A stretch of 64,000 nt of DNA from Trichosphaerium sp. ATCC 40318 (lineage: Eukaryota; Discosea; Flabellinia; Trichosidae): positions 1 through 64,000 of the forward strand of contig JALMLS010000474.1 of assembly GCA_038496445.1 (NCBI GenBank), written 5' to 3'. Of the stretch, positions 10,063 to 22,179 are shown one piece after another. Numbering within the stretch: position 1 is the first letter of the stretch; each line of letters begins with the position of its first letter. The notes beneath the pieces were generated by a model. That model did not search any database. It saw only the letters and a list, made by a program, of their open reading frames with translations, and was not told the origin of the DNA. The position numbers were made by a program, and so were the translations under genes.

Positions 10063-13006
10063 ATGATGTATCATCTACGCAATGCTTTGGTATTTTGCGT
10101 ATTTTTAGCCTTATTGCTGGGTACTCACGCTTCTGTTTATTGTTGTTTGTTGTTAACGCTTATTAGTCGCTAATGGAGCAACTCCAAACGTGTTTTTTAA
10201 TATTACAGCGTTTGGGGATATGCCTGGGCAGAACGCGGTTCATACGGTTCCAAGCGTATCTCTAGGCACATTGAACTTCCAACAGCTATACGTACTGACT
10301 TTTGAGACAAGTAAGTGATTACAGAAACCAAACTGCGTTTTATTGCTCTTTCTCGCTTTGTCACGTACTCACTACACCTCCTAGCTGTCAACCCTACTGA
10401 AGTGTTCATGGGATCTTCTTTCTTTATTACAGAGCTTTCTGGTACGTTAACAGAGCACTGCAGCAATCACATACCTTTGCTGACGTATTGGCGACTGTTA
10501 TAGGTTTACTAGCTGAATCTAGCACTTATGGAGGTATGTTCATAAGATACGCCACGGATATGGTTATTCCCGAGTTTGATGGTGATGAATTTCCTGTTTT
10601 TTACTACTCAACATTATCATCAAAGTGGACATACCAATTTGCATACTTTGATTCAACTGTGCGTGCTTTTAAACGTTTTTATGTGTTTTTTTTTTTTTTT
10701 GAAACGAACTTGTGGTTGCATTCTCGGATGCTTGTTATTGGGTTCCGTCTAACTTTATGTTTGTGATAGATGTTGCAATTAAATACTACAAAGTACGAGT
10801 TTGATTTCACAACTAGTGCAGGAAAATTCAATGCATTTCAAGGCACGTGATTTTCATTAAAAAGACCCCAAAAACTGTTAAAACTTTGAGACTCATTGGA
10901 TACTCAATAGATGGTGATGGCTTTCTTGTGTATGTACTCACTGCCAGTACAAGTGTTTTGTATTCTGTTCCGATGCATCAACCACCTGTCCAGACATTTA
11001 ATGGTAACACTATTGATCCTGTTTTATTCTCAATCTGTGACTTTAGTGAGTGAAACCAATTTTCCTTCACAAGTGTCCTCCCTTGTACAAGTTGAACCAG
11101 GGTGCTTCGTTCAAGCAACATTCCCCGATACTAATGACCTCACCATGCACTTCTATACAAACAACTCCAGAGTACGATTGTAAACCGCATTTTTTGTTGA
11201 AGATAGTTCTGAACAGTTATTAATTGGATATTTTCGTTTAGCCATTCTCAGAAGCAGCATCAACATCTGGAGAGCCATTGCCTGGACTTGATATAGCTTT
11301 CAACAGTGAAACAAATCGTATATACACTGTTGTTAATACTAGTCCTGATAATACAGAAGAAATACAATCATACACATGTTTGAGTGACTTTAATACTGAA
11401 TCTATTGGAATGGTATCTACAGAGTTGATTAATCGCAAAGTTGTAGATGTAGGAAATTCAGCAGATTCACAATTTGTTCATATCGGGGAATTCGATACCG
11501 ATGGTATCCTTGTCTTTAGGAAAACGGATATTGATAAACCAACAATTACTGTTGGGACAAAGGTGATTACCAGAGTTGACGCTGTATTTAGTACAGATGA
11601 ATGTCGATTGATTGTTATTGTTGAAGATGATTCAACTACTGTAAACATGGCTGTTATTGATGCATCCTCTGGTATTTTCACTTGTACTTGTACGTACTTT
11701 GTTTAGACATGTACTTGATTCATTTTATCTAATGTTTTGTTTACAGTACCACCTACAACAGCTCCACCGACAACAGAAGCGCCTACGGCTCCGCCGACCA
11801 CAGCTGCACCAACCACAGCTCCACCAACCACAACTCCACCAACCACAGCTGCACCAACCACAGCTCCACCAACTACAGCTCCACCAACCACAACTCCACC
11901 AACCACAACTCCACCAACTACAACTCCACCAACAACAGCTTCACCAACAACTGAAGTACCTACTTTTCAAGAACCTACTACTGCTCCTCCACCAACATTT
12001 GCACCATCGTGCTCATCAGAAGCTAATGTACGTTACTCAAATTTATAAGGATAGGATGACTCATGCTAACATTCTTGTTTTTCCTAGATTCAACCACGAT
12101 TGGATTGTGTCATAATGAATGGACCAAGTAATTACACAGCTATTCTTGGATGGGATACTACTGTACGTTACCATGTTAAACAAGTGTACCGCTTACCAAG
12201 AGGTAGTTGTTGTCAGTTGAAATCTGTTATGGATCAAATAATATGATTACACCAACACCTTCAGATATATCAATTGTACCTATATTGTTTGAAGGAAGTG
12301 CAGCATTCTTTCCTTCAACAGAACCTCTCAGGTATAATTTCGATGGTCAAGCTTCATCTTGGACACTAGGTACTGGTGTCGTATCTTTCTCAAGTGATAG
12401 TCCAGTGTGTGACACAGATGGTGCGGATCAGAGCTAAGAGACACGCAATCCTTTTGATGTTTTGTATTTAGAGGTTACAATTGATTTTAAGCTAAATGAA
12501 CCGTTCCCTATTCCTGATAATACTCTATCAGAGATAGGAAACGAAATTGCCCAATCGTTGAATATTAGTGCTAGTAACCTTACCGTTAGTCAGAAACCTA
12601 CACCAGGTTCTAAGAGACAAACAAGTACAACTGTTTCTGTAACTATTGCAGGTTAGTTCTTTTTGTTTTTGAAGTTGAAGTCTTATTGACTTTCGTATTA
12701 GGAGGTACTGATAACAGTGCTGCAACTACTGTTGCTACATTTTTGGAAGATGAAACAGCTGTACAAAATGCAATAGACTCACTTGCAACAAACTTAAATG
12801 TGCAGGTTTCTGTACGTATTTGAATGTTGTTTTAGCACTGCCTTACAATTGACTAACTTTTTTTTTCAATATAGGCTGTTACTATTGCTGAACCTCCTAC
12901 TGTCACACGTGCTATTGATACTGATGCTGATGCACCAAGTGCATCTTATAGATTACAATTTCCTTTCATGCTTGCTTTAGTTATCATATTGTATAGCTTC
13001 GCTTGA
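10063..13006 (+). CDS. Secreted, probably GPI- or membrane-anchored surface protein with Thr/Pro-rich stalk
   Basis: A multi-exon gene. The first exon (10063-10120) encodes a signal peptide (MMYHLRNALVFCVFLALLL). Exon 2 is 10167-10310. A globular ectodomain follows over exons to about 11695, then a stalk of PTTAPPTT repeats (about 11755-12000), a second globular region (IQPRLDCVIMNG; VEICYGSNN), and a module starting VTIDFKLNEPFPIPD and ending RQTSTTVSVTIAG. Repeats of the type SLNISASNLTVS resemble small ferredoxin-fold extracellular modules of protist surface proteins. The last exon ends in a hydrophobic tail (FPFMLALVIILYSFA), consistent with a GPI signal or C-terminal anchor. Most exon joins were checked by phase. 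One join near 10847 is doubtful because the expected donor reads GC (CAAG|GCACGTG). The function is unknown; a cell-surface role is inferred. Confidence 0.7.
11755..11955 (+). repeat. Coding repeat: tandem ACN-ACN-CCN-CCN (Thr-Thr-Pro-Pro)
   Basis: Imperfect 12-15 bp units of the type CCAACCACAGCTCCA encode a mucin-like Thr/Pro/Ala stalk in the surface protein. Such low-complexity coding repeats usually change length quickly and are usual sites for O-glycosylation. Confidence 0.85.
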
Positions 13007-13607
13007 TTTGTTAAAACATACATAAATAAAGAGCAAACTACAATGTTATTAACTATAACTTGTAATATGCCAAGTTCCAACAATAATGACTCTGTGGGAT
13101 TGAACAAATCTAATTTATTGATAGTTGTGTTTACAGCTTCTGGCTTTGTATTTCTATGTTATTTGTTTCTTCCAAGGTGTTTTATTGACAAGAATGAGAG
13201 TTGCTGAGGCTTTATACAAAAGAGTGACTACATCAATTAACTTTTAAACTTTGTCCTTTGATGCTAAGTTATGACCACCTGCAACCATTGTTTAGAACCT
13301 AATGCTTGTATTCTCCTTCTAGGTTAACATTCATACCTTTGTATTCTTGTTCTTATTTATCATTACATAATAACATGCTCTTCGGTATGACAAAAGGATA
13401 ACAACGGAGCATAAATATTGGTGAAAATGGCTACTTGAATCAAAAGATAGCGTTTTATTGACGTAAGAAGAACGGCCGTGAATAAACTCAAGAAAAACTG
13501 TTAATACTGTCCCCAGAATTATTTATTATCACTCTTGGTAATTGTTAATTAACAAATCAATCATGTTTGATTACAAAGCACTTGATCCACTATCCCAGAC
13601 TTAGAAA
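13007..13607. other. Intergenic stretch between convergent genes
   Basis: A polyadenylation-like AATAAA lies near 13023. I looked here for the missing TOPRIM and cleavage core of the topo II gene on the minus strand and saw no matching frame. Confidence 0.5.
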
Positions 13608-15471
13608 CTATGAAATAATGTTAGAAGATAGCAGTACTTTTGTGATTATAATTTGCGACTTACTCTTTTCAAGGAATGCATCTCCAAGCTTTGCACTACA
13701 CCCAAATTGCTTTTCACGTGTAACAAGCTTTTCTTTGCTTTGACTATCAAACAAAGGATTGACAATGAGACAGTTTATGAACAAAAACAATTGATTCTTA
13801 ATCTAGAAAAAAAATCACCTGACAAAAAAGAACATCAACTAAAACAAACCTGTGACACTTTTATCTTTGAAGATGGATCTATCCTTTCCTTGATGATAGG
13901 TATCAAGTATTTTACTATAGCTTTTGATACATGGTTAACATGTGTTCCACCATATGTAGTACGATTCAGGTTTGCAAAGGAAATATGATGGAAAACACCT
14001 GTGGTGTTTAAGGCAACACATACCTCCCATCTTTAGAAACAGTCAACACTTTTTGTAAGCAACAAGTTACCTTTTTCTTCCATCCTTCATGATAACTTCA
14101 GGGCCATAGAAAGCTTTACATTTGTGAGCGCTTTGTGTAAAGAGTCTGGCATAGTCAGCAAATGAATCAAACATAATCTCTTTTCCATTCAAGAAAACAC
14201 TGAGCTCTGAGTTGCATCCTAGTACGTCTTACTCAAACAATTCTGTGTAGCTAGTAAAATTACATACCTGCCACTTCATATACCCTAGACTTTAATATCT
14301 TTACATGATCAGCATCAAGTCCTTGGATATTGAAACGTTTGTAATCAGGTTTGAATGTAACTTTAGTGTAAGATTCTGTGCAAATTGTAATTTCAGGAAT
14401 AGTCCTATCAGCCATATTGTTCATAAAAGTTTGCTTAAATTTCCGACTTTTTGAAGTGTCCGCAGTTTCTATGGTAAATTCTGAACTACGTTGATACATG
14501 AGTATACAAACCGCTGTTAAAAAAAAACAAACAAAAAAATTTGAAAATCTTTTTGAAACATCAAGTACACGTGATGCATATTGACGAAAAAAATCCTTAT
14601 AATTCTTGTTACTACTATTGTACCTGAATATATTTGTAAGTTTTGCGCCCAGACCATGATGCCCATCTACTGAGATGTAAATTTTTTGAGATTACCAAAT
14701 GAAACAATTACAAAGAGATTCAACATTATTTTGACAAAAACTTGGTACCAGTGCCATCGAAATTTCCGCCTGTGCCCATTTTCCCAAAGATAAGTTCTGG
14801 TATATACATATTAAGTTCTCTATGCATCACAACAGGAATTCCTCAAGGTAGTGTCAAAACAAATTTAAACATTTTTGGCTATATTTTCTTTAAAAATAGT
14901 TATGTCCTTCTCCTTACCTTTGCCGTCATTCCAAATTGATATTGAAGACGTTTCTTCGTTTATTGTAACTCTAATACTTTTCACAGTATCATCACGCAGA
15001 TGATGCTCAGCTGCGTTTAAAAGAACTTCATCAAAAATCTTAATTAAACCAGGTACAAATGTAACTTTTGTTAGTTCTCCTCTAAGGGTAAAAACACAAG
15101 GTGTCAGCACAATATCAAGGTAAACATAACAAGCCCAACCAATTAAGTTACAAAAAAAGAGACCACGTGTTGAACCGTTTTCTGCGATAAAAAAAGGCGC
15201 CAAAGCCTGGTTCTCAGAAAGAGCGTAATTTGCGTTGGTTTGAAAAAGTACGACCTTGCGAAGTGGTATTTGATGGAATTATTGAACTACAGTACGTACT
15301 GTATGTTTGTGTTATCTATATCGTCTACTAGCCATAATTTATCTTCTCTTAGAGTCGTAGAGCCTTTAAAACGTTATAGTCGAGTATGTTCTGTTTTCTG
15401 TTACCTATGTACATATCCGGTCTGTGCAGCACATGCTCACGAAGATCCATCTTTGCATAACCACTTGACAT
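13608..15471 (-). CDS. DNA topoisomerase II, ATPase and transducer region only (truncated)
   Basis: Nine exons (15471-15405, 15363-15300, 15081-14918, 14841-14749, 14669-14624, 14485-14268, 14218-14071, 14030-13850, 13802-13608) join in frame to 391 residues. The start gives MSSGYAKMDLREHVLHRPDMYIG, followed by the GHKL ATPase motifs: the N box in IKIFDEVLLNAAEHHLRDD, the ATP-lid region GTGGNFDGTG and GHHGLGAKLTN. The transducer contains NRTTYGGTHVNHV and the conserved DSQSKEK switch-lysine loop. Full eukaryotic topo II is about 1200-1500 residues. This one stops exactly where the TOPRIM and DNA-cleavage core should begin, so it cannot act as a strand-passing enzyme on its own. The frame and all splice sites are intact, so it may be expressed. 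It is part of the local segmental duplication. Confidence 0.8.
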
Positions 15472-15726
15472 TGTTTCGTTGTGAGTACAGCTATGTCTCA
15501 GCTATGTTAAGTTTACAAACACCTTAACAAGTTTAAGTCAGATACTCAGTTTGGTAGTGCACAATCACGAGATTACTTTTGGACCAACAAAGCGCACCAG
15601 TCTTGTACAGGAAAAAAAAATTGTTAGTAAAGTTGTAGATACGTTACTTCTCATTGTGTTTCTATCTTCGCAGAATCCAGAATTGTTCATTGAAATACCT
15701 TTTATTTTTGTTTGTAAGTTTGTTAA
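15472..15726. promoter_or_regulatory. Shared bidirectional intergenic region of topo II fragment and surface protein A
   Basis: Only 255 bp separate the start codons of two divergent genes, so both promoters must lie here or overlap. Part of it is repeated upstream of the second surface-protein copy (about 17640-17860), including AATTGTTAGTAAAGTTG-like and GATACGTTACTTCTC blocks. Confidence 0.5.
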
Positions 15727-16827
15727 ATGACACGTATCTCTATCCTCGGTACTCTCGCTGTAATTTTATCACTTGTATCACTGTATAAGTGTCAGAGGCC
15801 TCCTGGATACTTGTTTGCTGAGTTATCAACAGCTACAGGTATTGTAGAAATATTCTCAACAGACTTGGCACTACAAGGTACAAATACACTTACGCTGTAC
15901 AATTAACTTGGTTTCTTTTTGTTTAGGTCTTGCGCCTCTTGGTGTAAATGCTCAGTTCGAACTTGTAAGCTCTCCTGGTTCACGTACAAGGAGGGCATCC
16001 GTGAGTATGTTTCGTTGTATCACGTGTCCATAACAAAATAATCTAATTACCGTTTCTTAGTACCTTCTATGGATGGCCAGATACTTCTCATTGTGCTTTC
16101 CCAACAGTTCGAGCCATTAAAAGTATCTGTGAGAACATTAGATAACACTGAGATTTGTTTCGCTTCAGTACCTCAACTGTCGACACATTTGCTTGCCCGC
16201 GCAGAATTTGTTTCTGAAACGGAGTTTTATGTAGCAACATCGTTGGTTATTGCAATACAGAAGTATACAATTGATATCACAAAGAATATTGATTGTATAT
16301 CTGGACCGATCCTGCCTGATTGTACAACGTCAGGAGCGCTAGGATGTGCGTCAGCTTCTTTTTTTTTGTTGCTTTTGTTTTTTTGTACCTATATTTTTCT
16401 ACAGTGATTATTGATGATGATATTACGTACTTGGGTTTTGGTAGAAGTATTCAAACAATTGAGACATCTGCTCTATTTGCAAATCCTTGTAGAACTCAAA
16501 CAGTTGCCCTAACTGATATATCTCAGTTTGCTTACAGTATTGAAAGACTAGACGAAAATACACTTCTAGCAGTAGATTCTTCTGGTGATTCTTTCACAGT
16601 AGATAAAGCTACAGGTACACTTGTTTTAAACTGTTTTGTAAAGTGATTGCTAAATACAAACCAAAGGTGATTTCGAACCGTACAATAGCGCTGCTCTCTT
16701 TAGTCCGCTTTTACAACCAATATATTACCCTGGTACTCCTAAGCCATGTATTCCCAACATTACACCAGAGATGAGTGCTACGAGGATTCAAATATTGTCC
16801 AGCAAACAGTCTTATCATAGTGGGTAA
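15727..16827 (+). CDS. Secreted protein of unknown function, tandem paralog A
   Basis: Exons 15727-15877, 15927-16004, 16061-16345, 16405-16614 and 16667-16827 join in frame to 294 residues. The start is the first ATG and gives a hydrophobic leader (MTRISILGTLAVILSLVSLY), likely a signal peptide. The rest is a soluble beta-rich sequence with repeated patterns (SMDGQILLIVLSQQ, EFVSETEFYVATS, NIDCISGPILPDC, DDDITYLGFG, ERLDENTLLAVDSSGDSF), suggestive of a propeller-like extracellular fold. There is no C-terminal hydrophobic anchor. I do not recognise the family. Paralog B at 17864-18955 is nearly identical and has the same exon plan. Confidence 0.75.
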
Positions 16828-17520
16828 CTAGTTATCGTAATTGAAATAAAAAACTGAATCATCTTCAACTCATCACTCCACCAGTAGCCTAGTAGTCAAA
16901 CCACATTGTTGGAATACGCCTTTTATAAGTGGCTGTTTTTTATGACAGTATAAATAAGTATTTTACTGGCGTTTGATAAGTGAGAGGTAGTTGTTTAAGT
17001 ACGGTAGTATCGTAAAACAACATCAGCAAGTAGCAGTTCTATACAATGGCAGATTACGATTCAAAAAGTTTTTGTGTTGATTGATTGAATGTTTCAATTG
17101 ATTTATGTAATTTGTTGTATATGTACAAGAGATAACTCCAATTTAATAAATGGGAAGGGTCTCTGGCTACGTGATCCAGGGGATCGAAGCTGAGTGAGAC
17201 GTATTCTCTCCTCCAATCTGGTATTGTAGATCAACAAGAACGCGTGAATCTAACACCTCAAGAAAAATAGTTTGTCACGTACTTAGTGTACCAAATAAAA
17301 TATAATTGGTTGAAAACATGTGGTGTCAATAATCTGTGTGCGCACACGTGATTTTATTTCCTCCATAACTGACAAGATCGTCAGATCTTGTAGTTGTTGA
17401 TAGATCTTGCAAGAACTAACATAAGTTGCAAGATCTGTCGATGTGACTAAACGCGAAAACCAAAAGTCACAAACAGCTAAAAGATGGACAATAAAGTCAA
17501 CTGTACATATATAACAAGTT
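16828..17520. other. Intergenic stretch with nested inverted repeats
   Basis: Bases up to about 16914 are duplicated downstream of paralog B (to about 19034). At 17372-17391 ACAAGATC and GATCTTGT form a perfect inverted repeat with a 4-base spacer. At 17402-17411 and 17427-17436 AGATCTTGCA and TGCAAGATCT form another. No gene is supported. Confidence 0.6.
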
Positions 17521-17640
17521 ACCTATCTCCAATCCTTCATGATTACTTTAGGACCATAGAAAACTTTCCTTTAATTTTGTAAATGTTGCTTGGATAAATA
17601 AGGGCGCCAAAAGCTGGCCATGGTTCTCAGAGATGTCTGT
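17521..17640 (-). pseudogene. Topoisomerase II remnant left by segmental duplication
   Basis: Two short blocks match separate parts of the intact gene at 13608-15471. Bases 17532-17580 resemble the exon end near 14080-14130 (reading ..YGPKVIMKD.. on the minus strand), and bases 17605-17640 resemble 15185-15225 (GGCGCCAAA..CTGG..GGTTCTCAGA). The sequence between them in the source is missing. Confidence 0.6.
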
Positions 17641-17863
17641 GTTAAGTTTTAGACAACTTAACAATACAAGTTTTATGTCAGACTTGGTAGTACACAATCT
17701 GATTACTGTTATAGGACCAACAAAGCGCACCTGCGCTTACACAAAAAAAAAATTTGTTAGTAAAGTTGGTGATACGTTACTTCTCATTGTGTTTCTATCT
17801 TCGCAGAAGTCCAGAATTGTTCATTGAAATACCTTTTATTTTTGTTTGTAAGTTTGTTGTTAA

Positions 17864-18955
17864 ATGACACGTATCTCTATCCTCGGTACTCTCGCTGTAA
17901 TTTTATCACTTGTATCACTGTATAAGTGTCAGATACCTCCTGGATACTTGTTTGCTGAGTTATCAACAGCTACAGGTATTGTAGAAATATTCTCAATAGA
18001 CTTGGCTCTACAAGGTACAAACACACTTACGCTGTACAATTAACTTGTTTTCTTTTTGTTTAGGTCTTGCGCCTCTTGGTGTAAATGCTCAGTTCGAACT
18101 TGTAAACTCTCCTGGTTCTATAAGGAGGGTATCCGTGAGTACGTTTGTTGTATCACGTGTCCATAACAAAAGAATCTCAATACCGCTTCTTAGTGCCTTC
18201 TATGGATGGCCAGATACTTCTCATTATCCTCGCCCAACAGGATGAGCCATTAAAAGTATCTGTGAGAACATTAGATAACACTGAGATTTGTTTCGCTTCA
18301 GTACCGCAAGACTCGACATATTTATTTGCACGTTCAGAATTTGTTTCTGAAACGGAGTTTTATGTAGCAACATCGATGGTTTTTGCAATACAAAAGTATA
18401 CAATTGATATCACAAAGAATATTGATTGTATATCTGGACCGATCCTGCCTGATTGTACAACGTTAGCAACGCAAGGATGTGCGTCAGCTTCTTTTTTTTT
18501 GGTTTTTTTTTGTACCTATATTTTTCTACAGTGATTATTGATGATGATATTACGTACTTGGGTTTTAGTGATAGTATTGAAACAATTGAGACATCTGATC
18601 TATTTGCAAATCCTTGTAGAGCTGATATAGTTACCCTAACTGATCAAATTCCGGGTGATTACAATATTGAAAGACTAGATGATAATACACTTCTAGCAAT
18701 AGATTTTTCTGGTAATTCTTTCACAGTAGATAAAGCTACAGGTACACTTGTTTTAAACTGTTTTTGTAAAGTGATTGCTAAATACAAACCAAAGGTGATT
18801 TCGAACCGTACAATAGCGCTGCTCTCTTTAGTCCGGTTATACGACCAATATACTACCCTGGTAATCTTAAGCAGTGTATTCCCAACATTACACCAGAGAT
18901 GAGTGCTATGAGGATTCAAATATTGTCCAGCAAACAGTCTTATCATAGTGGGTAA
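17864..18955 (+). CDS. Secreted protein of unknown function, tandem paralog B
   Basis: Exons 17864-18014, 18064-18138, 18194-18478, 18532-18741 and 18795-18955 give 293 residues with the same leader, exon boundaries and domain pattern as paralog A. One codon is deleted in exon 2 (TCACGTACAAGG in A against TCTATAAGG here). Introns and both flanks are also conserved, so the duplication is recent. Amino-acid changes are scattered (for example LSQQFEPL against LAQQDEPL). Function is unknown; secretion is inferred from the leader. Confidence 0.75.
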
Positions 18956-19112
18956 CTAGCAATTGAATAAAAAACTGAATCATCTTCAACTCATCACTCT
19001 ACCAGTGTGGCCTAGTAGTCAAACCACATTGTTGTACTGATAGTTTTAATGCTGACAACTGAGCCATAAAGGTCGGACAAAACACCTTTATTTAGAACAG
19101 GGGGACAGTTTT

Positions 19113-21619
19113 TTACACCTTATTTTCAAACCAAGAGCATGGTTGTCTATCGCCTCCCCACCATCCATCGCCACTTCTACATGTGCCTATACAAAGGATT
19201 AATGCGACAACAATGTGCATCAAAATTGCAATACACAAAGAAACACGTACCATCAGCATGATTTGTTTTGGATTGATAAAAGTTGTTTTGATATTTCGTT
19301 GTAAATGATAATCCACATTTACAACTATCTACAAAAGCGACCATACCATCATTACTTTGCTTTGAAAAAAAAATAAGTAAGCGTCAAAACAAAGTAAGTG
19401 CATTCGGAAGAATTCATCTACACGTGCTTTGCACGTGATACGTAAAAAAAATACCAAGCTTCCTAAATGAAAAAGAATGTACCTTAAACCCTGCCAAAGT
19501 GTCTATCAAAGCTAAAGCGGGGCTGTATAGCGTGTTGAGACCCCAAGAGCTATCTCCACATTGAGCACCTTTAAGGTATCGTACTGCTATTGGTTGAAGA
19601 GCACTAATACCAGCAGTTTCAGGTCGAAGTGTATTGTACACTGGGTACGCTTTTCTACCATCACAGTAATCTCCAGTAGCTGCTGCAACAATACTCACAG
19701 CGCTCACTTTAATTAATATTATTAGTATACGCAATGATTAACAAATATAATACACGTACAAGCGTCTTTACATCCTTCATCGACATATGTAGCAGCAACA
19801 GACCCAGAGAAAGGCACTTGGCTCTAGAAGGAAATAATTAGTGATATGATCTGATGGAGATAAGCTGTTCAAAAAAAATGCACGTGTAGTAAGTTAAATT
19901 CATGAAGAAAAGTTCCGTAATTATCAGAAGGTATCGTACTTGATACCAACTCGCTGAAGGTGCCAATACGCAAAGACCTGAATTAATAGCTGCTGCCAGT
20001 GTCATGCCAGCTAATGAAAATATTAATTTATTATAAGTAGTACTCTAGCTAAAACGTACCCATAGAGTGTGTGAATATAATAGCATCAGAAATGATTTTA
20101 TCCTTTAATCAAAATGTAAGCACAAAAAGTTAAAAAACGTGTTCGACGACTTAGTCTTCATGCATTTAAGGCGAAATATCCGAGGAGTTTAAACAACGTA
20201 CTTGATCTGCTTGAAGAAATGCGCAAGTTTCTTTTTGTAATCCTTGATCATTCCATCCTCTTGAGCGTGTATCCATGGAAGCAAAAGTACGTTTACTAAA
20301 AGAGGGAAAGAAATAAGAACACATCAAAACGCCTTCACAATATTTACCTGCATTGTGGCGTATGCTTGTGAACATCTCCCCAGTATTCCTTTGACGGGAA
20401 TCCAGTCAGATTCATAGTATTCTCCATACTCTTTGATGGCATAACACCAGCCCCATGAACGAAATAACAAGGCTTTTGTGCCATGGTTTGTTTAACTTCT
20501 TTGTTGTACCTACAAAACAGGTTTAAGTATCGATCTCTAGTGAACTCTGTACCATTTTTTTTGTCCTTCTGTATCATCTGAGACATACTTATACGTTGTT
20601 TTCTCACATGTTGATACAACATGATTACTATCAACAGCTTGAACAAACTTGTTTTTATCAATTTTAAATTCAGCTGTGAAATCTTTGGAGAAGAACTGAT
20701 AACTCATTGTCGTTATGTCAACACAAGCTAAGTAATCAAGACCCAAGAATGAGAACTCATACAAGTCACCTATTTCATTTTACGTAGTAAATAATACGTC
20801 TTGGTAGTGCGGACTAGATTCAAAGAAAAAGAAGAAAAACGGCTTGATTAAAAAAAAAACACAAAACGAACTCTTACTTGCGCAGTCTACGTCTTCGCTT
20901 ACTTCTGACTTTTCAACGAGCTTGGCGCTCTCAAACGCAGCTCTATAGTACCACATCAAAATACAGTACACAATCTAAAAATAAACGTACTTCAAGCCAT
21001 CAAGAGGAGGAACTTCGTCAGAATCAACACAACCATCAATATGTTTTCCTGAAGCAGCATCAATAGAAAACGTTTGTCTTCCCTTTTCAAAAAAAATTAA
21101 TCAGCCATCAAAGCGACACCTCAAAAAGAGAAAAAGAAACCACAATGTCGAAACCGTGCTAACACCAACTTTTTGTGAGCAAAAAAAAAATTAAAAATAA
21201 ATCATGGCTAGTACATCATCATAAACCGTAGTTTCGGTGTAAGTATCAAATTCATTCTTGTGAATATCTAGTGAACTCCCTTGGATATGCCAATCGCCGT
21301 TTGAGTCAAGCGTTTTGGAAAACTTTCCTACAGATTTTTGTTATTTTTAGGCAGAAAAACCGTTTCGCCGTGGATACAAACACGTGCTGGTTGTTAAACG
21401 TTCATATTACCTTCGTAACTGTAAGCGCTATCCAGAGATTTTGAAGTAAACGTTCCAGATACCGTATCTGGTGTAGGAATACCTCCAAGAGCTGATAGAA
21501 TGCGTTAAAGAAAATTCAGTAGGTCGCGACGAGAAATTGCGTTTTACGCTCCCAATTCAAAGCGTACCAGCTGCTACAAGTAGAAGTAACGCCGCGAAAA
21601 GCTTCATAGTGATGCTCAT
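19113..21619 (-). CDS. Secreted alpha/beta-hydrolase, lipase-like
   Basis: Fourteen exons (21619-21568, 21491-21411, 21327-21215, 21082-20991, 20942-20878, 20769-20553, 20509-20348, 20295-20202, 20102-20060, 20010-19940, 19823-19760, 19706-19483, 19359-19251, 19186-19113) join in frame to 486 residues. MSITMKLFAALLLLVAAG is a signal peptide. An N-terminal beta-rich region (to about residue 200) precedes the hydrolase part. Features of the hydrolase fold are CYFVHGAGV (oxyanion-side HG), THSMAGM with the likely nucleophile Ser, SNDGMVAF with a likely acidic residue, and NHADGTC with the likely catalytic His, in the expected order. It is rich in cysteines, as expected for a secreted enzyme. Substrate is unknown; lipids or esters are likely. 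Ten of the thirteen introns begin GTAC. Confidence 0.75.
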
Positions 21620-22179
21620 GTGTGATCAGATAAAGCCAATCACTTTTCGTTTATAAAATAATATTAATTTTGTTCGAGTTTTCTAGCCTCGCTTAACACA
21701 CTGCAAATAGTTCCTTGATGTAATTAGATACTATGTACTCTCAGTAAGGCACTGACGGCATAGTGGTAGAGCCCTTTACCGAGCATGGTATCTGTACAAT
21801 GTGACATATCCTATTGAACAAGTTTCTGTACACTTTCTATTTTGTTGAAGTCAGTTGCTGGCTGTCATTATTTTTTAGCTCGGTACTTCCTACTGGTAAT
21901 TATGCCCAATCGATTTGTGTCTTCTTCTCTTCAACAGATAATGAATGTTGAAGTGCTACAACTGATGAAGACTTTAAACCACGCCTTTGTTTTTACCCAC
22001 GAAGATTCCAAGCTCAAGCTTCATGTGAAAACCTGCAAAGGAACTTACGCTGTTGTATGCTCCTCGTAATAGTACATCGAAACATAACAAAGCGTTTAAT
22101 CTCAGCCGTACGATTTCTCAGGATTTGACAGGCAAAACACTATTTGGCAAAGCCAACGTAGTTACTAACATACACGTTT
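21620..22179. other. Intergenic stretch, RCC1-SAM B promoter side
   Basis: The last 30 bases before the RCC1-SAM B start (TTACTAACATACACGTTT then ATGGC) are shared with paralog C at 43797-43819. At about 21760 there is a tRNA D-arm-like GCATAGTGGTAGAGC without a matching T arm, so I do not call a tRNA. Confidence 0.5.

Noticed and set aside
11504-11520. GGTATCCTTGTC, a match to a U12 GT-type donor
   Set aside because: It lies inside a continuous, sensible reading frame (TDGILVFRKTD), and no U12 branch site with suitable 3' end follows closely.
15090-15203. Minus-strand frame start (ATG 15203) as the topo II start
   Set aside because: Upstream exons from ATG 15471 supply the missing HRPDMYIG motif with correct phases, so the ATG at 15203 lies in an intron.
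21755-21800. tRNA-like D arm GCATAGTGGTAGAGC
   Set aside because: No T-loop GTTCGAATC and no acceptor pairing within tRNA distance.
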